Source of the DNA: Microbacterium sp. TPD7012
GTDB lineage: Bacteria > Actinomycetota > Actinomycetes > Actinomycetales > Microbacteriaceae
Direction of reading: 5' to 3'
NCBI RefSeq assembly: GCF_003075395.1
Contig: NZ_QDFV01000008.1
Location: 62,059 to 126,058 of the forward strand
Length of the DNA stretch: 64,000 nucleotides
Positions 8,790 through 15,852 of this stretch are shown here, in pieces. Under the pieces are notes generated by a model. The model was not told the DNA's origin. It did not search any database and saw only the letters and a list, made by a program, of their open reading frames with translations. The first letter of the stretch is position 1; each line of letters opens with the position of its first letter. The position numbers and the translations under genes are program-made.

Positions 8790-8818
8790 AATCTCGATGA
8801 TTTCGGCGCAAATGTCAA
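8790..8818 (-). promoter_or_regulatory. Candidate promoter of the leftward peptide operon
   Basis: On the minus strand a perfect TTGACA (8813-8818) is followed after 17 bp by GAGATT (8790-8795), a weaker -10. It would start the dipeptidase-SBP-permease-M24-hydrolase-Lrp transcript with a leader of about 60 nt. Confidence 0.5.
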
Positions 8819-8820
8819 CC

Positions 8821-8867
8821 TTGCTGAACAAATTCGGCTGAGATGTTTCTTGTTCGAAACAATTCGG
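8821..8867. promoter_or_regulatory. Tandem AATTCGG boxes in the divergent regulatory region
   Basis: Two related 17-18-bp boxes, TTGCTGAACAAATTCGG (8821-8837) and TTGTTCGAAACAATTCGG (8850-8867), place AATTCGG at 8831 and 8861, exactly 30 bp (about three helical turns) apart. The second contains a TTGTT/AACAA inverted repeat. They lie between the two divergent start sites and are the best candidates for the binding site of the locus regulator, probably the tandem Lrp. Confidence 0.45.
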
Positions 8868-8870
8868 GGG

Positions 8871-8876
8871 TACTCT
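8871..8876 (+). promoter_or_regulatory. -10 box of a leaderless promoter for the fused ATPase
   Basis: TACTCT ends seven bases before the ATG at 8883, so transcription should start at or next to the A of the start codon. There is no convincing Shine-Dalgarno sequence. TTCTTG (8847-8852) at 18-bp spacing could serve as the -35. Confidence 0.6.
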
Positions 8877-8882
8877 CCTGGC

Positions 8883-10550
8883 ATGATGGCAAGCATGGAG
8901 AACACGTCAGCGCCGGAGAACGGCGTCGTCCTCGACGTCCGCGGGCTCACAGTCACGCTGTCCACCGATGGGCGTCCGAACCGCGTGGTCGACGACATCG
9001 ACGTCACGGTGCGCCGTGGCGAGGTCTTCGCCCTGCTCGGCGAGTCCGGGTCGGGGAAGTCCATGACCGCACGGGCGATCATGGGTCTGATCGACAACGG
9101 CGAGGTCGAGGCGACCAGCATGACGCTCGGCTCCACCGACCTGCTCGCCCTCTCCCCCGAGCAGCATCGCCGTCTGCGCGGCGTCAAGGTCAGTCTCGTC
9201 ATGCAGGACGCGCTCTCCGCCCTCAACCCGGTGCTCAGCATCGGCGATCAGATCGTCGACCTCATCCGCGCGCACCGACCGGACAGCCGCCGTGCCGCAC
9301 TGGTGCGCGCGGTCGAGCTCCTGACACTGGTCGGCATTCCCACGCCGGAGAAGCGCGTGCACGACTACGCGCATCAGTTCTCCGGCGGTCAGCGACAGCG
9401 CATCCTGATCGCGATGGCGATCGCCCTCGAGCCCGACCTGATCATCGCCGACGAGCCGACGACCGCGCTCGACGTCACGGTGCAGGCGCAGATCCTCGAT
9501 CTGCTGCTCTCGCTGCGCGATCGGCTGGGCATGGGGATCCTGCTGATCACGCATGACCTCGGCGTCGTGATGGAGGTCGCCGATCACGTCGCCGTCATGC
9601 GCACGGGACGCATCGTCGAGGCCGGCAGGGCCGACGACGTCCTCACCCGCCCCCAGCATCCGTACACCCTGCAGCTGTTGAACGCCGTGCCGCAGGACGT
9701 GAGCGCCGCGGTGGAGGACGACGGCTCGACGCCGATCCTCGACGGACGCGGTCTCGAACGCACCTTCCGATCCGGGAGCGGGCGCCGGGCGCATCGCGTG
9801 GCCGCCGTCGCCGGTGTCGACCTCCAGCTGCGCAGCGGAGAGATCCTCGCGATCGTCGGGGAGTCCGGCAGCGGCAAGTCGACGCTGGCGCGGATGCTGG
9901 TCGGCCTCGACTCCCCGGATGCCGGCACCCTGCGCTACCGCGACGAGGGCGTGACCCGAGGCCGACTGCGCGACCGCAGGATCCTGCGTCGCGGCGTGCA
10001 GATGGTGTTCCAGGACCCGTACATGTCGCTGAATCCGAGGATGACCGTCCAGCAGATCATCGCCGAGCCTCTCGCCGCCACGCGCACCGGGAGTCCGGCG
10101 AGCCGACGCGACCGCGTCGCCGAGCTGCTCGAGCTCGTGGGGCTCACTCCGGAGATGGCCTCGCGCTTCCCGCATCAGTTCTCCGGCGGCCAGCGCCAGC
10201 GCATCGGCATCGCCCGCGCTCTCGCCCTCGACCCCGACGTCCTGGTGTGCGACGAGCCGGTCTCCGCGCTCGACGTGTCGATCCGCGCGCAGATCATCGA
10301 CCTGCTCTGCGACCTGCGAGAGCGCCTCGGCATGTCCATCGTCTTCATCGCGCACGATCTGTCGCTCGTGCGCCACATCGCCGACCGTGTCGCCGTGATG
10401 TATCTCGGACACATGGTCGAGATCGGCGACACGGAAGAGGTCTATCGGAACCCGACGCACCCGTACACGCGCTCGCTGCTCTCGGCGATCCCTCCGCAGA
10501 CGCGCGCCGAGCGAGGGATGCTCTCCCGGAGGACGCGTCTGACGGCGTGA
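8883..10550 (+). CDS. ABC transporter ATP-binding protein, DppD-DppF fusion
   Basis: A 555-aa protein made of two complete ABC ATPase domains. Domain 1 has Walker A GESGSGKS (53-60), the signature FSGGQRQR and the Walker B-like LIIADEPTTALD. Domain 2 has GESGSGKST near residue 328, a second FSGGQRQR and VLVCDEPVSALD. The end of each domain has the oligopeptide-transporter C-terminal extension (HPYT). It should energise the DppBC-like permeases of the leftward operon, which lack their own ATPase genes. The ATG at 8883 is preferred because the -10 box suggests a leaderless mRNA starting there; ATGs at 8886 and 8895 are alternatives. It faces away from the permease operon across a shared regulatory region. 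Confidence 0.93.
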   Translation: MMASMENTSAPENGVVLDVRGLTVTLSTDGRPNRVVDDIDVTVRRGEVFALLGESGSGKSMTARAIMGLIDNGEVEATSMTLGSTDLLALSPEQHRRLRGVKVSLVMQDALSALNPVLSIGDQIVDLIRAHRPDSRRAALVRAVELLTLVGIPTPEKRVHDYAHQFSGGQRQRILIAMAIALEPDLIIADEPTTALDVTVQAQILDLLLSLRDRLGMGILLITHDLGVVMEVADHVAVMRTGRIVEAGRADDVLTRPQHPYTLQLLNAVPQDVSAAVEDDGSTPILDGRGLERTFRSGSGRRAHRVAAVAGVDLQLRSGEILAIVGESGSGKSTLARMLVGLDSPDAGTLRYRDEGVTRGRLRDRRILRRGVQMVFQDPYMSLNPRMTVQQIIAEPLAATRTGSPASRRDRVAELLELVGLTPEMASRFPHQFSGGQRQRIGIARALALDPDVLVCDEPVSALDVSIRAQIIDLLCDLRERLGMSIVFIAHDLSLVRHIADRVAVMYLGHMVEIGDTEEVYRNPTHPYTRSLLSAIPPQTRAERGMLSRRTRLTA

Positions 10551-10556
10551 CCGGGC

Positions 10557-11246
10557 TCAGACGCCCGGACGCACCGTCAGGTCGGTGATCTGCGCGTCAC
10601 GCGGCAGATCGAGTGCCGTGAGGACGGTCGTCGCGACGGCATCCGCGCTGATGAAGCGCTCGGGCACGTACTCGCTGCCTTCCTGCTGGTGCACGCGCTC
10701 CTGCATCGGCGTGGCGGTCCGTCCGGGGAAGATCGAGGTGACGCGCACACCGTGCTCTGCCTCTTCCGCCCGCAGGGCGTCGGCCAGCGCCTTGAGTCCG
10801 TGCTTCGAGGCGGCATATGCCGACCACCCGGCGTGTGCATGCAGGCCGGCGCCCGAGTTGACGAACACCACCTGTCCGCGCGTCACGCGCAGTACCGGGA
10901 GGAGGAGCCGGGTGAGCTCGGCGGGTGCGACGAGGTTCACGGCCAGCTGCTGCTCCCACAGCGTCGGCGGGAGGTCCGCGACCGTGCCGAGGTCGACGAC
11001 GCCGGCCACGTGCAGCAGTGAATCGATGCGCTCCGGCAGGTGCTGCTTGGAGAGCGCCCAGGAGATGCGGCCGGGGTTCGCGAGATCCGCGACCAGCGTC
11101 GAGGCACCGGGAAGCTCCGCCACGATCTCGCGGGCGCGACCGACGTCTCTCGCGACCGCGATGACCTGATCTCCGCGATCGAGCAGCCGACGCGCGAGGA
11201 CGGCGCCGATGCCGGAGCCCGCACCGGTGATCAGGTGCGTCTGCAC
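10557..11246 (-). CDS. Short-chain dehydrogenase/reductase (SDR)
   Basis: A 229-aa classical SDR. The cofactor motif TGAGSGIG is at residues 7-14, the NNAG-equivalent is HVAG (about 79-82), and the catalytic Ser-Tyr-Lys is seen in NSGAG followed by YAASK. It ends in the family's typical short tail. The substrate is unknown. An Arg after the second strand (VARD) suggests NADP(H), which is inference. It begins with GTG one base after the rsfS stop, so it is the last gene of the nadD operon. It converges on the fused ATPase gene with six bases between. Confidence 0.88.
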   Translation of the reverse strand: MQTHLITGAGSGIGAVLARRLLDRGDQVIAVARDVGRAREIVAELPGASTLVADLANPGRISWALSKQHLPERIDSLLHVAGVVDLGTVADLPPTLWEQQLAVNLVAPAELTRLLLPVLRVTRGQVVFVNSGAGLHAHAGWSAYAASKHGLKALADALRAEEAEHGVRVTSIFPGRTATPMQERVHQQEGSEYVPERFISADAVATTVLTALDLPRDAQITDLTVRPGV

Positions 11247-11247
11247 G

Positions 11248-11628
11248 TCAGGGACGATCCGCAGCCGGCTCGGCGACGTCGATCGGGACGACGGGGCAGT
11301 CCTTCCAGAGGCGCTCGAGACCGTAGTAGACCCGCTCCTCCTGGTGGAAGACGTGGACGATCAGGTCGCCGAAGTCGAGGAGCACCCAGCGCGCCTCGGC
11401 GCGGCCCTCGCGGCGGACGCGCTTGTGCCCCGACTCGATCAGGCGGTCCTCGATCTCGTCGGCGATGGCGGCGACGTTGCGCTCGCTGTTTCCGGTGACG
11501 AGCAGGAAGATGTCGACGAGCGGCAGCGGCTCCGACACGTTGAGCGCGACGAGATCCTCACCGCCCTTGTCGATGGCGGCTTGTGCTGCGAGGCGCAGCA
11601 TCTCTTCGGCGGTTTCAGGTGATTGCAT
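11248..11628 (-). CDS. rsfS: Ribosome silencing factor RsfS
   Basis: A 126-aa member of the RsfS/YbeB/Iojap family, which binds ribosomal protein L14 and blocks subunit joining when nutrients are scarce. Family motifs are present: KGGEDLVALNVSEPLPLVD, FLLVTGNSERNV, EGRAEARWVLLDFGDLIVHVF and FHQEERVYYGLERLW. The length is normal. The ATG shares one base with the stop of the upstream 425-aa gene (TGATG). The nadD...rsfS pairing is conserved across bacteria and supports the call. Confidence 0.95.
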   Translation of the reverse strand: MQSPETAEEMLRLAAQAAIDKGGEDLVALNVSEPLPLVDIFLLVTGNSERNVAAIADEIEDRLIESGHKRVRREGRAEARWVLLDFGDLIVHVFHQEERVYYGLERLWKDCPVVPIDVAEPAADRP

Positions 11629-12905
11629 CAGAACACATTCGTTGAGAAGGCGACGATGACGGCAGTACCCACCGCGAGGGCGAGACCTCCGGCGACGATG
11701 GCCAGGATGAGCAAGAGTCGGTTGCCCTTTTCGGGGGCGGGCGGACGGATGACTTCGCCCGCGGGCTTGATGGTGCTGACCGCGGCGCTCGCGGCGATCG
11801 GCGTGGGAGAGGATGCCGGCGGCAGCTCGCCGTCGATCAGCACGGCGTCGACGTCCTTGCCGTCGGTCGTCCCGTGCGCGTGGCCCTGCGAGCCGAGGCC
11901 CTTGGGGAGCTCGTACGAGCCGGTCACCAGGATCTCGCCGGTCGAGGCGACGGGACCGGACAGCGAGCCCTCCCCCGCGGACGGGGTGAAGATCAGCGCG
12001 TTGGGAGCGGAATGCTGCGACCCCGTGGAGTCGCCCACGGTGAGCAGCTCGTCGAACGAAGGGCGGAACGGAGCATGCACGTCGGGAGCATCCGTCAGGA
12101 CGCCCTCGCCGAATGCGGGGTTGACGGTCGGGCGAGGATCCTCGACGACATCGTCGTCGTCCGCGTCATCGACGTCGGCGAGCACGTCGTCGTCGGCCGC
12201 GGCGTCCTGCGGCTCGGGCGAGAACCCGAGGACCGCGGCGACGTCGTCCTGTCGCTCGGCCTCCGCCGGCTCCTCGAGGACGTCGAGCGGGACGACGCCC
12301 ACGCTGTCGGACGCATCGGAGGCGCGGACCGGCTCTACCACGATCTCGTCGTCGATGTCGTCGTCGTCGCCCGCCGTGTCGGCCGGGGCTTCGACCGGCG
12401 CGGGAGCGGAGAAGTCCGGCAGTCCGGACACGATGCCGGACGACGCCGGAGCAGGCTGCTCGACGGCCTCGGGTGCGGCGGCTTCGGGTTCGACGACCTC
12501 AGGCTGCGCGATCGCCGGTGCGACCGCCTCGGGCTCGATGACCTCGGGCTCGACGATCTCGGGCTCGATGACCTCGGGCTCGACGACGGCAGCATCAGCG
12601 GCAAGCGCGTCATCGACAGCGGGGGCGTCGGTCTCACCGACGGAGACGGCGCCGGTCTTGAGGCGCTCCTGCTCGCGGACCTGACGGCGCGTCAGCGGGG
12701 CTCCCGCGCCGTCGACGGCATCCGTCGGGGCGGACGGGACCTGCACCGGCTCTGCGGCGCGGGGCAGGGGCGGCGCCGGCGGGGCGGCCTCGGCGACGGC
12801 TGCCGCCTCTTCCGGGGTGATCACGGGGGTCGACCCCGTCAGGCGGATCTCCCGCAGCTGCTTGCGCGTCAGCGGACCGTGATCCGGCTGATCCGAAGTA
12901 CTCAT
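11628..12905 (-). CDS. Tail-anchored, low-complexity acidic membrane protein (425 aa), function unknown
   Basis: Not assigned to a described family. The N-terminus contains the motif PLTRKQLRE (about 10-18), repeated as PLTRRQVRE near 70-78. A long Pro/Glu/Ala/Asp-rich region follows, with a clear tandem series of V/I-E-P-E units between about residues 115 and 150, then further acidic disorder. One strong membrane helix (LLLILAIVAGGLALAVGTAVIVAF) sits at the extreme C-terminus, leaving only about five residues outside it. This topology puts the acidic body in the cytoplasm. It lies between nadD and rsfS with four-base and one-base overlaps, so it is co-translated with both. Confidence 0.75.
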   Translation of the reverse strand: MSTSDQPDHGPLTRKQLREIRLTGSTPVITPEEAAAVAEAAPPAPPLPRAAEPVQVPSAPTDAVDGAGAPLTRRQVREQERLKTGAVSVGETDAPAVDDALAADAAVVEPEVIEPEIVEPEVIEPEAVAPAIAQPEVVEPEAAAPEAVEQPAPASSGIVSGLPDFSAPAPVEAPADTAGDDDDIDDEIVVEPVRASDASDSVGVVPLDVLEEPAEAERQDDVAAVLGFSPEPQDAAADDDVLADVDDADDDDVVEDPRPTVNPAFGEGVLTDAPDVHAPFRPSFDELLTVGDSTGSQHSAPNALIFTPSAGEGSLSGPVASTGEILVTGSYELPKGLGSQGHAHGTTDGKDVDAVLIDGELPPASSPTPIAASAAVSTIKPAGEVIRPPAPEKGNRLLLILAIVAGGLALAVGTAVIVAFSTNVF

Positions 12906-13507
12906 GCCTTGCTCCGATACAGATGATGCTTCGCGATGTACTGAACGACTCCGTCGGGGACCAGGTACCAGACCGGCTGATCGTCGCGAACGCGTTCACG
13001 GCAGACCGTCGATGAGATCGACAGTGCCGGTACCTCCAGTTGGCTGACGTTGTCGCTCGGGAGGCCGTCGGTGCTCAGAACGTGTCCTGGGCGAGAGACC
13101 GCGACGAAGTGGGCCAACTCCCACAACTCATCATGGTCCCTCCAACTGAGAATTTGCGCTACGGCATCCGCTCCGGTGATGAAGAAGAGCTCCGCATCGG
13201 GCCGGTCGCGCTTCAGATCGCGGAGCGTGTCGATCGTGTAGGTCGGTCCCTCGCGGTCGATGTCGACGCGGCTCACCGTGAATCGGGGGTTGGATGCCGT
13301 CGCGATCACCGTCATCAGATAGCGGTGCTCGCTGGGGGTGACGTCGGACTTCTGCCACGGGTGGCCGGTCGGGACGAACACCACCTCGTCGAGGTCGAAG
13401 GAGTGCGCGACCTCGCTCGCGGCGACCAGGTGGCCGTGATGGATGGGGTCGAACGTTCCGCCCATCACGCCGATGCGCGGGGTGCGCGTGGTCGCAGCAG
13501 TGTCCAT
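12902..13507 (-). CDS. nadD: Nicotinate-nucleotide adenylyltransferase NadD
   Basis: A 201-aa enzyme that adenylates nicotinate mononucleotide to deamido-NAD in NAD synthesis. The nucleotidyl-transferase signature GGTFDPIHHGHL is at residues 15-26. The second signature, SSTVCRER near the C-terminus, matches the ISST-x-IR pattern with a Cys-Arg-Glu variant. FITGADAVAQILSW is the typical middle motif. The gene follows a small His-rich membrane protein by six bases and overlaps the 425-aa gene by four. Gene order with rsfS is conserved. Confidence 0.95.
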   Translation of the reverse strand: MDTAATTRTPRIGVMGGTFDPIHHGHLVAASEVAHSFDLDEVVFVPTGHPWQKSDVTPSEHRYLMTVIATASNPRFTVSRVDIDREGPTYTIDTLRDLKRDRPDAELFFITGADAVAQILSWRDHDELWELAHFVAVSRPGHVLSTDGLPSDNVSQLEVPALSISSTVCRERVRDDQPVWYLVPDGVVQYIAKHHLYRSKA

Positions 13508-13513
13508 AAGGGC

Positions 13514-13738
13514 CTAGTGGCCGTGTCCTGCCTCGTGTCCGTCCTTGCCGTGCTTCGCGGCCCAGGCCTCGGCCTTCGCCGAATGACGGTTGGCGACGTT
13601 CTTGTACGACAGCGTCACGAGCCCGAGGAACGCGAACACGATCGCAGCGATGACTCCGAAGATCACCGTCTCGAGCGCGACGTTACCGTGGTGCTCGGTT
13701 TCGGCGGCGGCCATCGCGATCTGTGCGACGAGGTTCAT
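13514..13738 (-). CDS. Small single-pass membrane protein with histidine-rich tail (74 aa)
   Basis: Not assigned to a named family. The ATG at 13738 opens a short N-terminus with EHH at about residues 14-16, then one membrane helix (TVIFGVIAAIVFAFLGLVTL, about 24-43). A basic stretch follows, and the C-terminal tail KHGKDGHEAGHGH holds four His. The His clusters would lie on opposite sides of the membrane and could bind metal, but nothing else supports that. It stands between proA and nadD. An upstream in-frame extension would overlap proA antisense-like sequence and has no membrane signal, so it was not used. Confidence 0.72.
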   Translation of the reverse strand: MNLVAQIAMAAAETEHHGNVALETVIFGVIAAIVFAFLGLVTLSYKNVANRHSAKAEAWAAKHGKDGHEAGHGH

Positions 13739-13803
13739 CGTGACTCCGTTTCGTGGCGTGCTCTTCGGGATCCTGAGCGGGACAGCGTCCCCCAGTCTAG
13801 CCC

Positions 13804-15057
13804 TCAGCCGCGGGTCTGACCCGATCCACGCGCGAGCCACTTCGTGCTGGTCAGCTCGGAGAGCCCCATCGGGCCGCGAGCGTGCAGCTTCTGCGTCGAG
13901 ATGCCGACCTCCGCACCGAACCCGAACTCGCCTCCGTCGGTGAAGCGGGTGGATGCGTTGGCCATGACCACGGCGGAGTCGACCTCCGCGAGGAAGCGCT
14001 CCGCATTGCGCGTGTCGGTCGTGACGATCGACTCGGTGTGACCCGTGCTGTAGCGGCGGATGTGGTCGAGCGCCTCGTCGAGCGAATCGACGACCTTCAT
14101 CGCGATGTCGAGGCTCAGGTACTCGGTGGCCCAGTCCTCCTCCGTCGCGGGGATCACGTTCGACACGAGGCCGGCGACGACGTCGTCTCCGTGGATCGCG
14201 ACGCCCTCGCTCTGCAGCGCACTGGCGACGAGCGGGATCAGTCGCGGCGCGGCCTGCCGGTGCACGAGCACGGTCTCGACCGCGTTGCACACGCTCGGAC
14301 GCTGCACCTTGGCGTTCACCACGATGTCACGCGCCCAGTCGTCGGGAGCGGTCTCGTCGAGCAGGATGTGGACGTTGCCCGCGCCCGTCTCGATCACCGG
14401 GACCGTCGACTCGGTGACGACGGTCTCGATCAGCCCGGCGCTCCCCCGCGGCACGAGGACATCGATGAAGCCCCGGCCGTTCATGAGCGCCTTCGCGCCT
14501 TCGCGCCCGAAGTCGTCGACGGTCTGGATCGCCTCTGCCGTGACTCCGGCGCCCTCGAGCGCGTCGCGCATGACCTCGACCAGCACCGTGTTCGACTCGC
14601 GCGCCGCGCTTCCGCCACGCAGCACGACGGCGTTGCCCGATCGCAGGGCGAGAGCGGCGATGTCGACCGTCACATTGGGACGCGCCTCGTAGATCGCTCC
14701 GACCACGCCGAAGGGCACGCGAACCTGTTCCAGAGCCACGCCGTTCGGCATGCGGTGCCCACCCACGACGCGGCCGACCGGATCCGGAAGCGAGGAGACC
14801 TGGCGCACCGCGGCGGCGAGGGCGGCGACGCGCTTCTCGTCGAGCCGCAGCCGGTCGATGAGCGACTCGCCGATGCCGTCGGCGCGGCCGCGCTCGATGT
14901 CGCGGGCGTTCGCCTCGATGATGCGGGCGCTGTTCTGCTCGAGCGCCACGGCGATCGATTCGAGGGCGCGCACCTTGTCGTCGCTGGTGAGGGCGGCAGT
15001 GGCGCGAGACGCCTCCTTGGCGCGCTCCAGGCGCACCTGCGGGGTCTGGTCGGTCAT
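13804..15057 (-). CDS. proA: Gamma-glutamyl phosphate reductase ProA
   Basis: A 417-aa NADPH-dependent enzyme that reduces gamma-glutamyl phosphate to glutamate semialdehyde in proline synthesis. Visible family features are GVVGAIYEARPNVTVDIAALALRSGNAVVLRGG (about 105-137 in short motifs) and the catalytic Cys in PSVCNAVETVLVH. The length is typical. It lies nine bases downstream of proB. A -10 hexamer overlapping the proB stop codon could give it an additional leaderless transcript starting at its own ATG. Confidence 0.96.
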   Translation of the reverse strand: MTDQTPQVRLERAKEASRATAALTSDDKVRALESIAVALEQNSARIIEANARDIERGRADGIGESLIDRLRLDEKRVAALAAAVRQVSSLPDPVGRVVGGHRMPNGVALEQVRVPFGVVGAIYEARPNVTVDIAALALRSGNAVVLRGGSAARESNTVLVEVMRDALEGAGVTAEAIQTVDDFGREGAKALMNGRGFIDVLVPRGSAGLIETVVTESTVPVIETGAGNVHILLDETAPDDWARDIVVNAKVQRPSVCNAVETVLVHRQAAPRLIPLVASALQSEGVAIHGDDVVAGLVSNVIPATEEDWATEYLSLDIAMKVVDSLDEALDHIRRYSTGHTESIVTTDTRNAERFLAEVDSAVVMANASTRFTDGGEFGFGAEVGISTQKLHARGPMGLSELTSTKWLARGSGQTRG

Positions 15058-15063
15058 CCGATC

Positions 15064-15069
15064 AGTTTA
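15064..15069 (-). promoter_or_regulatory. Internal -10 box overlapping the proB stop codon, leaderless proA promoter
   Basis: TAAACT on the minus strand begins with the TAA stop of proB and ends seven bases before the proA ATG (15057). The spacing equals that of seven other genes in this window. No clear -35 was found. Confidence 0.45.
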
Positions 15070-15852
15070 GGAGATGGCCGGTTCGAACCAGGTTCCTATT
15101 TCAGCGCCGGCGAGGGCCTTGTCCACCAGGTCGGCGCTGGTCACCAGGACGCCGATGCCGGATGCCGCGGCGAGACGCGCAGCGGAGACCTTGGTCGCCG
15201 CTCCCCCGGTACCGACGCTGTTCACGACCGTCGCGCCGAACTCGAGCCCGGCGAGGTCGGCATCCGGTGCGACGATGTCGATCGGCTCCGCTCCGGGATC
15301 GGACGGCGGCTTCGTGTAGAGCGACTCGATGTCGCTGAGCAGGATGAGCGCGTCCGCCTCGATCAGCTGCGCGACGAGGGCGCCGAGCCGGTCGTTGTCG
15401 CCGAAGCGGATCTCCTGCGTCGCCACGGTGTCGTTCTCGTTGACGATGGGGAGGATGCGCAGGCCGAGCAGCCGCTCCATCGCGCGGCGGGCGTTCGATC
15501 GCGAGGTCGGGTGCTCCAGGTCGCCGGTCGTGAGCAGCACCTGTCCCGCGACGATGTCGAAGGGACGCAGCGACTCCTGGTAGCGGTAGACGAGGATGTT
15601 CTGCCCCACGGCCGCGGCCGCCTGCTGCGTCGCGAGATCGGTGGGGCGTGCGTCGAGACGCAGGAAGGGGATGCCGGTGGCGATGGCGCCCGAGGAGACC
15701 AGCACGACCTCGGCGCCGCGGGCGTGCGCGGCGGCGAGAGCCTCGACCAGCACCGGGATGCGCCAGGACGACTCCCCGCTGATGGACGAGGACCCCACCT
15801 TCACGACGATGCGGGAGGCGGTGGCGAGATCGGCGCGGGTGCGAGCGGTCAC
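15067..15852 (-). CDS. proB: Glutamate 5-kinase ProB, short form without PUA domain
   Basis: A 261-aa kinase that phosphorylates glutamate in the first step of proline synthesis. The amino-acid-kinase fold is intact: IVVKVGSSSI (15-24), VSSGAIATG, VNENDTV, FGDNDRLGALVA and GTGGAATKVSAARLA. The protein ends soon after the kinase domain, whereas E. coli ProB (about 367 aa) adds a C-terminal PUA domain. The short form occurs in other bacteria and usually keeps activity. It starts with GTG overlapping the obg stop (GTGA). Feedback inhibition by proline is expected but cannot be read from sequence. Confidence 0.95.
   Translation of the reverse strand: MTARTRADLATASRIVVKVGSSSISGESSWRIPVLVEALAAAHARGAEVVLVSSGAIATGIPFLRLDARPTDLATQQAAAAVGQNILVYRYQESLRPFDIVAGQVLLTTGDLEHPTSRSNARRAMERLLGLRILPIVNENDTVATQEIRFGDNDRLGALVAQLIEADALILLSDIESLYTKPPSDPGAEPIDIVAPDADLAGLEFGATVVNSVGTGGAATKVSAARLAAASGIGVLVTSADLVDKALAGAEIGTWFEPAIS

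Noticed and set aside
12485..12600. Short direct repeats in DNA, considered as a CRISPR or minisatellite
   Set aside because: The repeats encode the V/I-E-P-E units of the 425-aa protein, have no unique spacers and keep the reading frame.
13447..13460. GAACGTTC-like sequence as a LexA (SOS) box
   Set aside because: It is inside the nadD coding region and lacks the full GAAC-N4-GTTC spacing.
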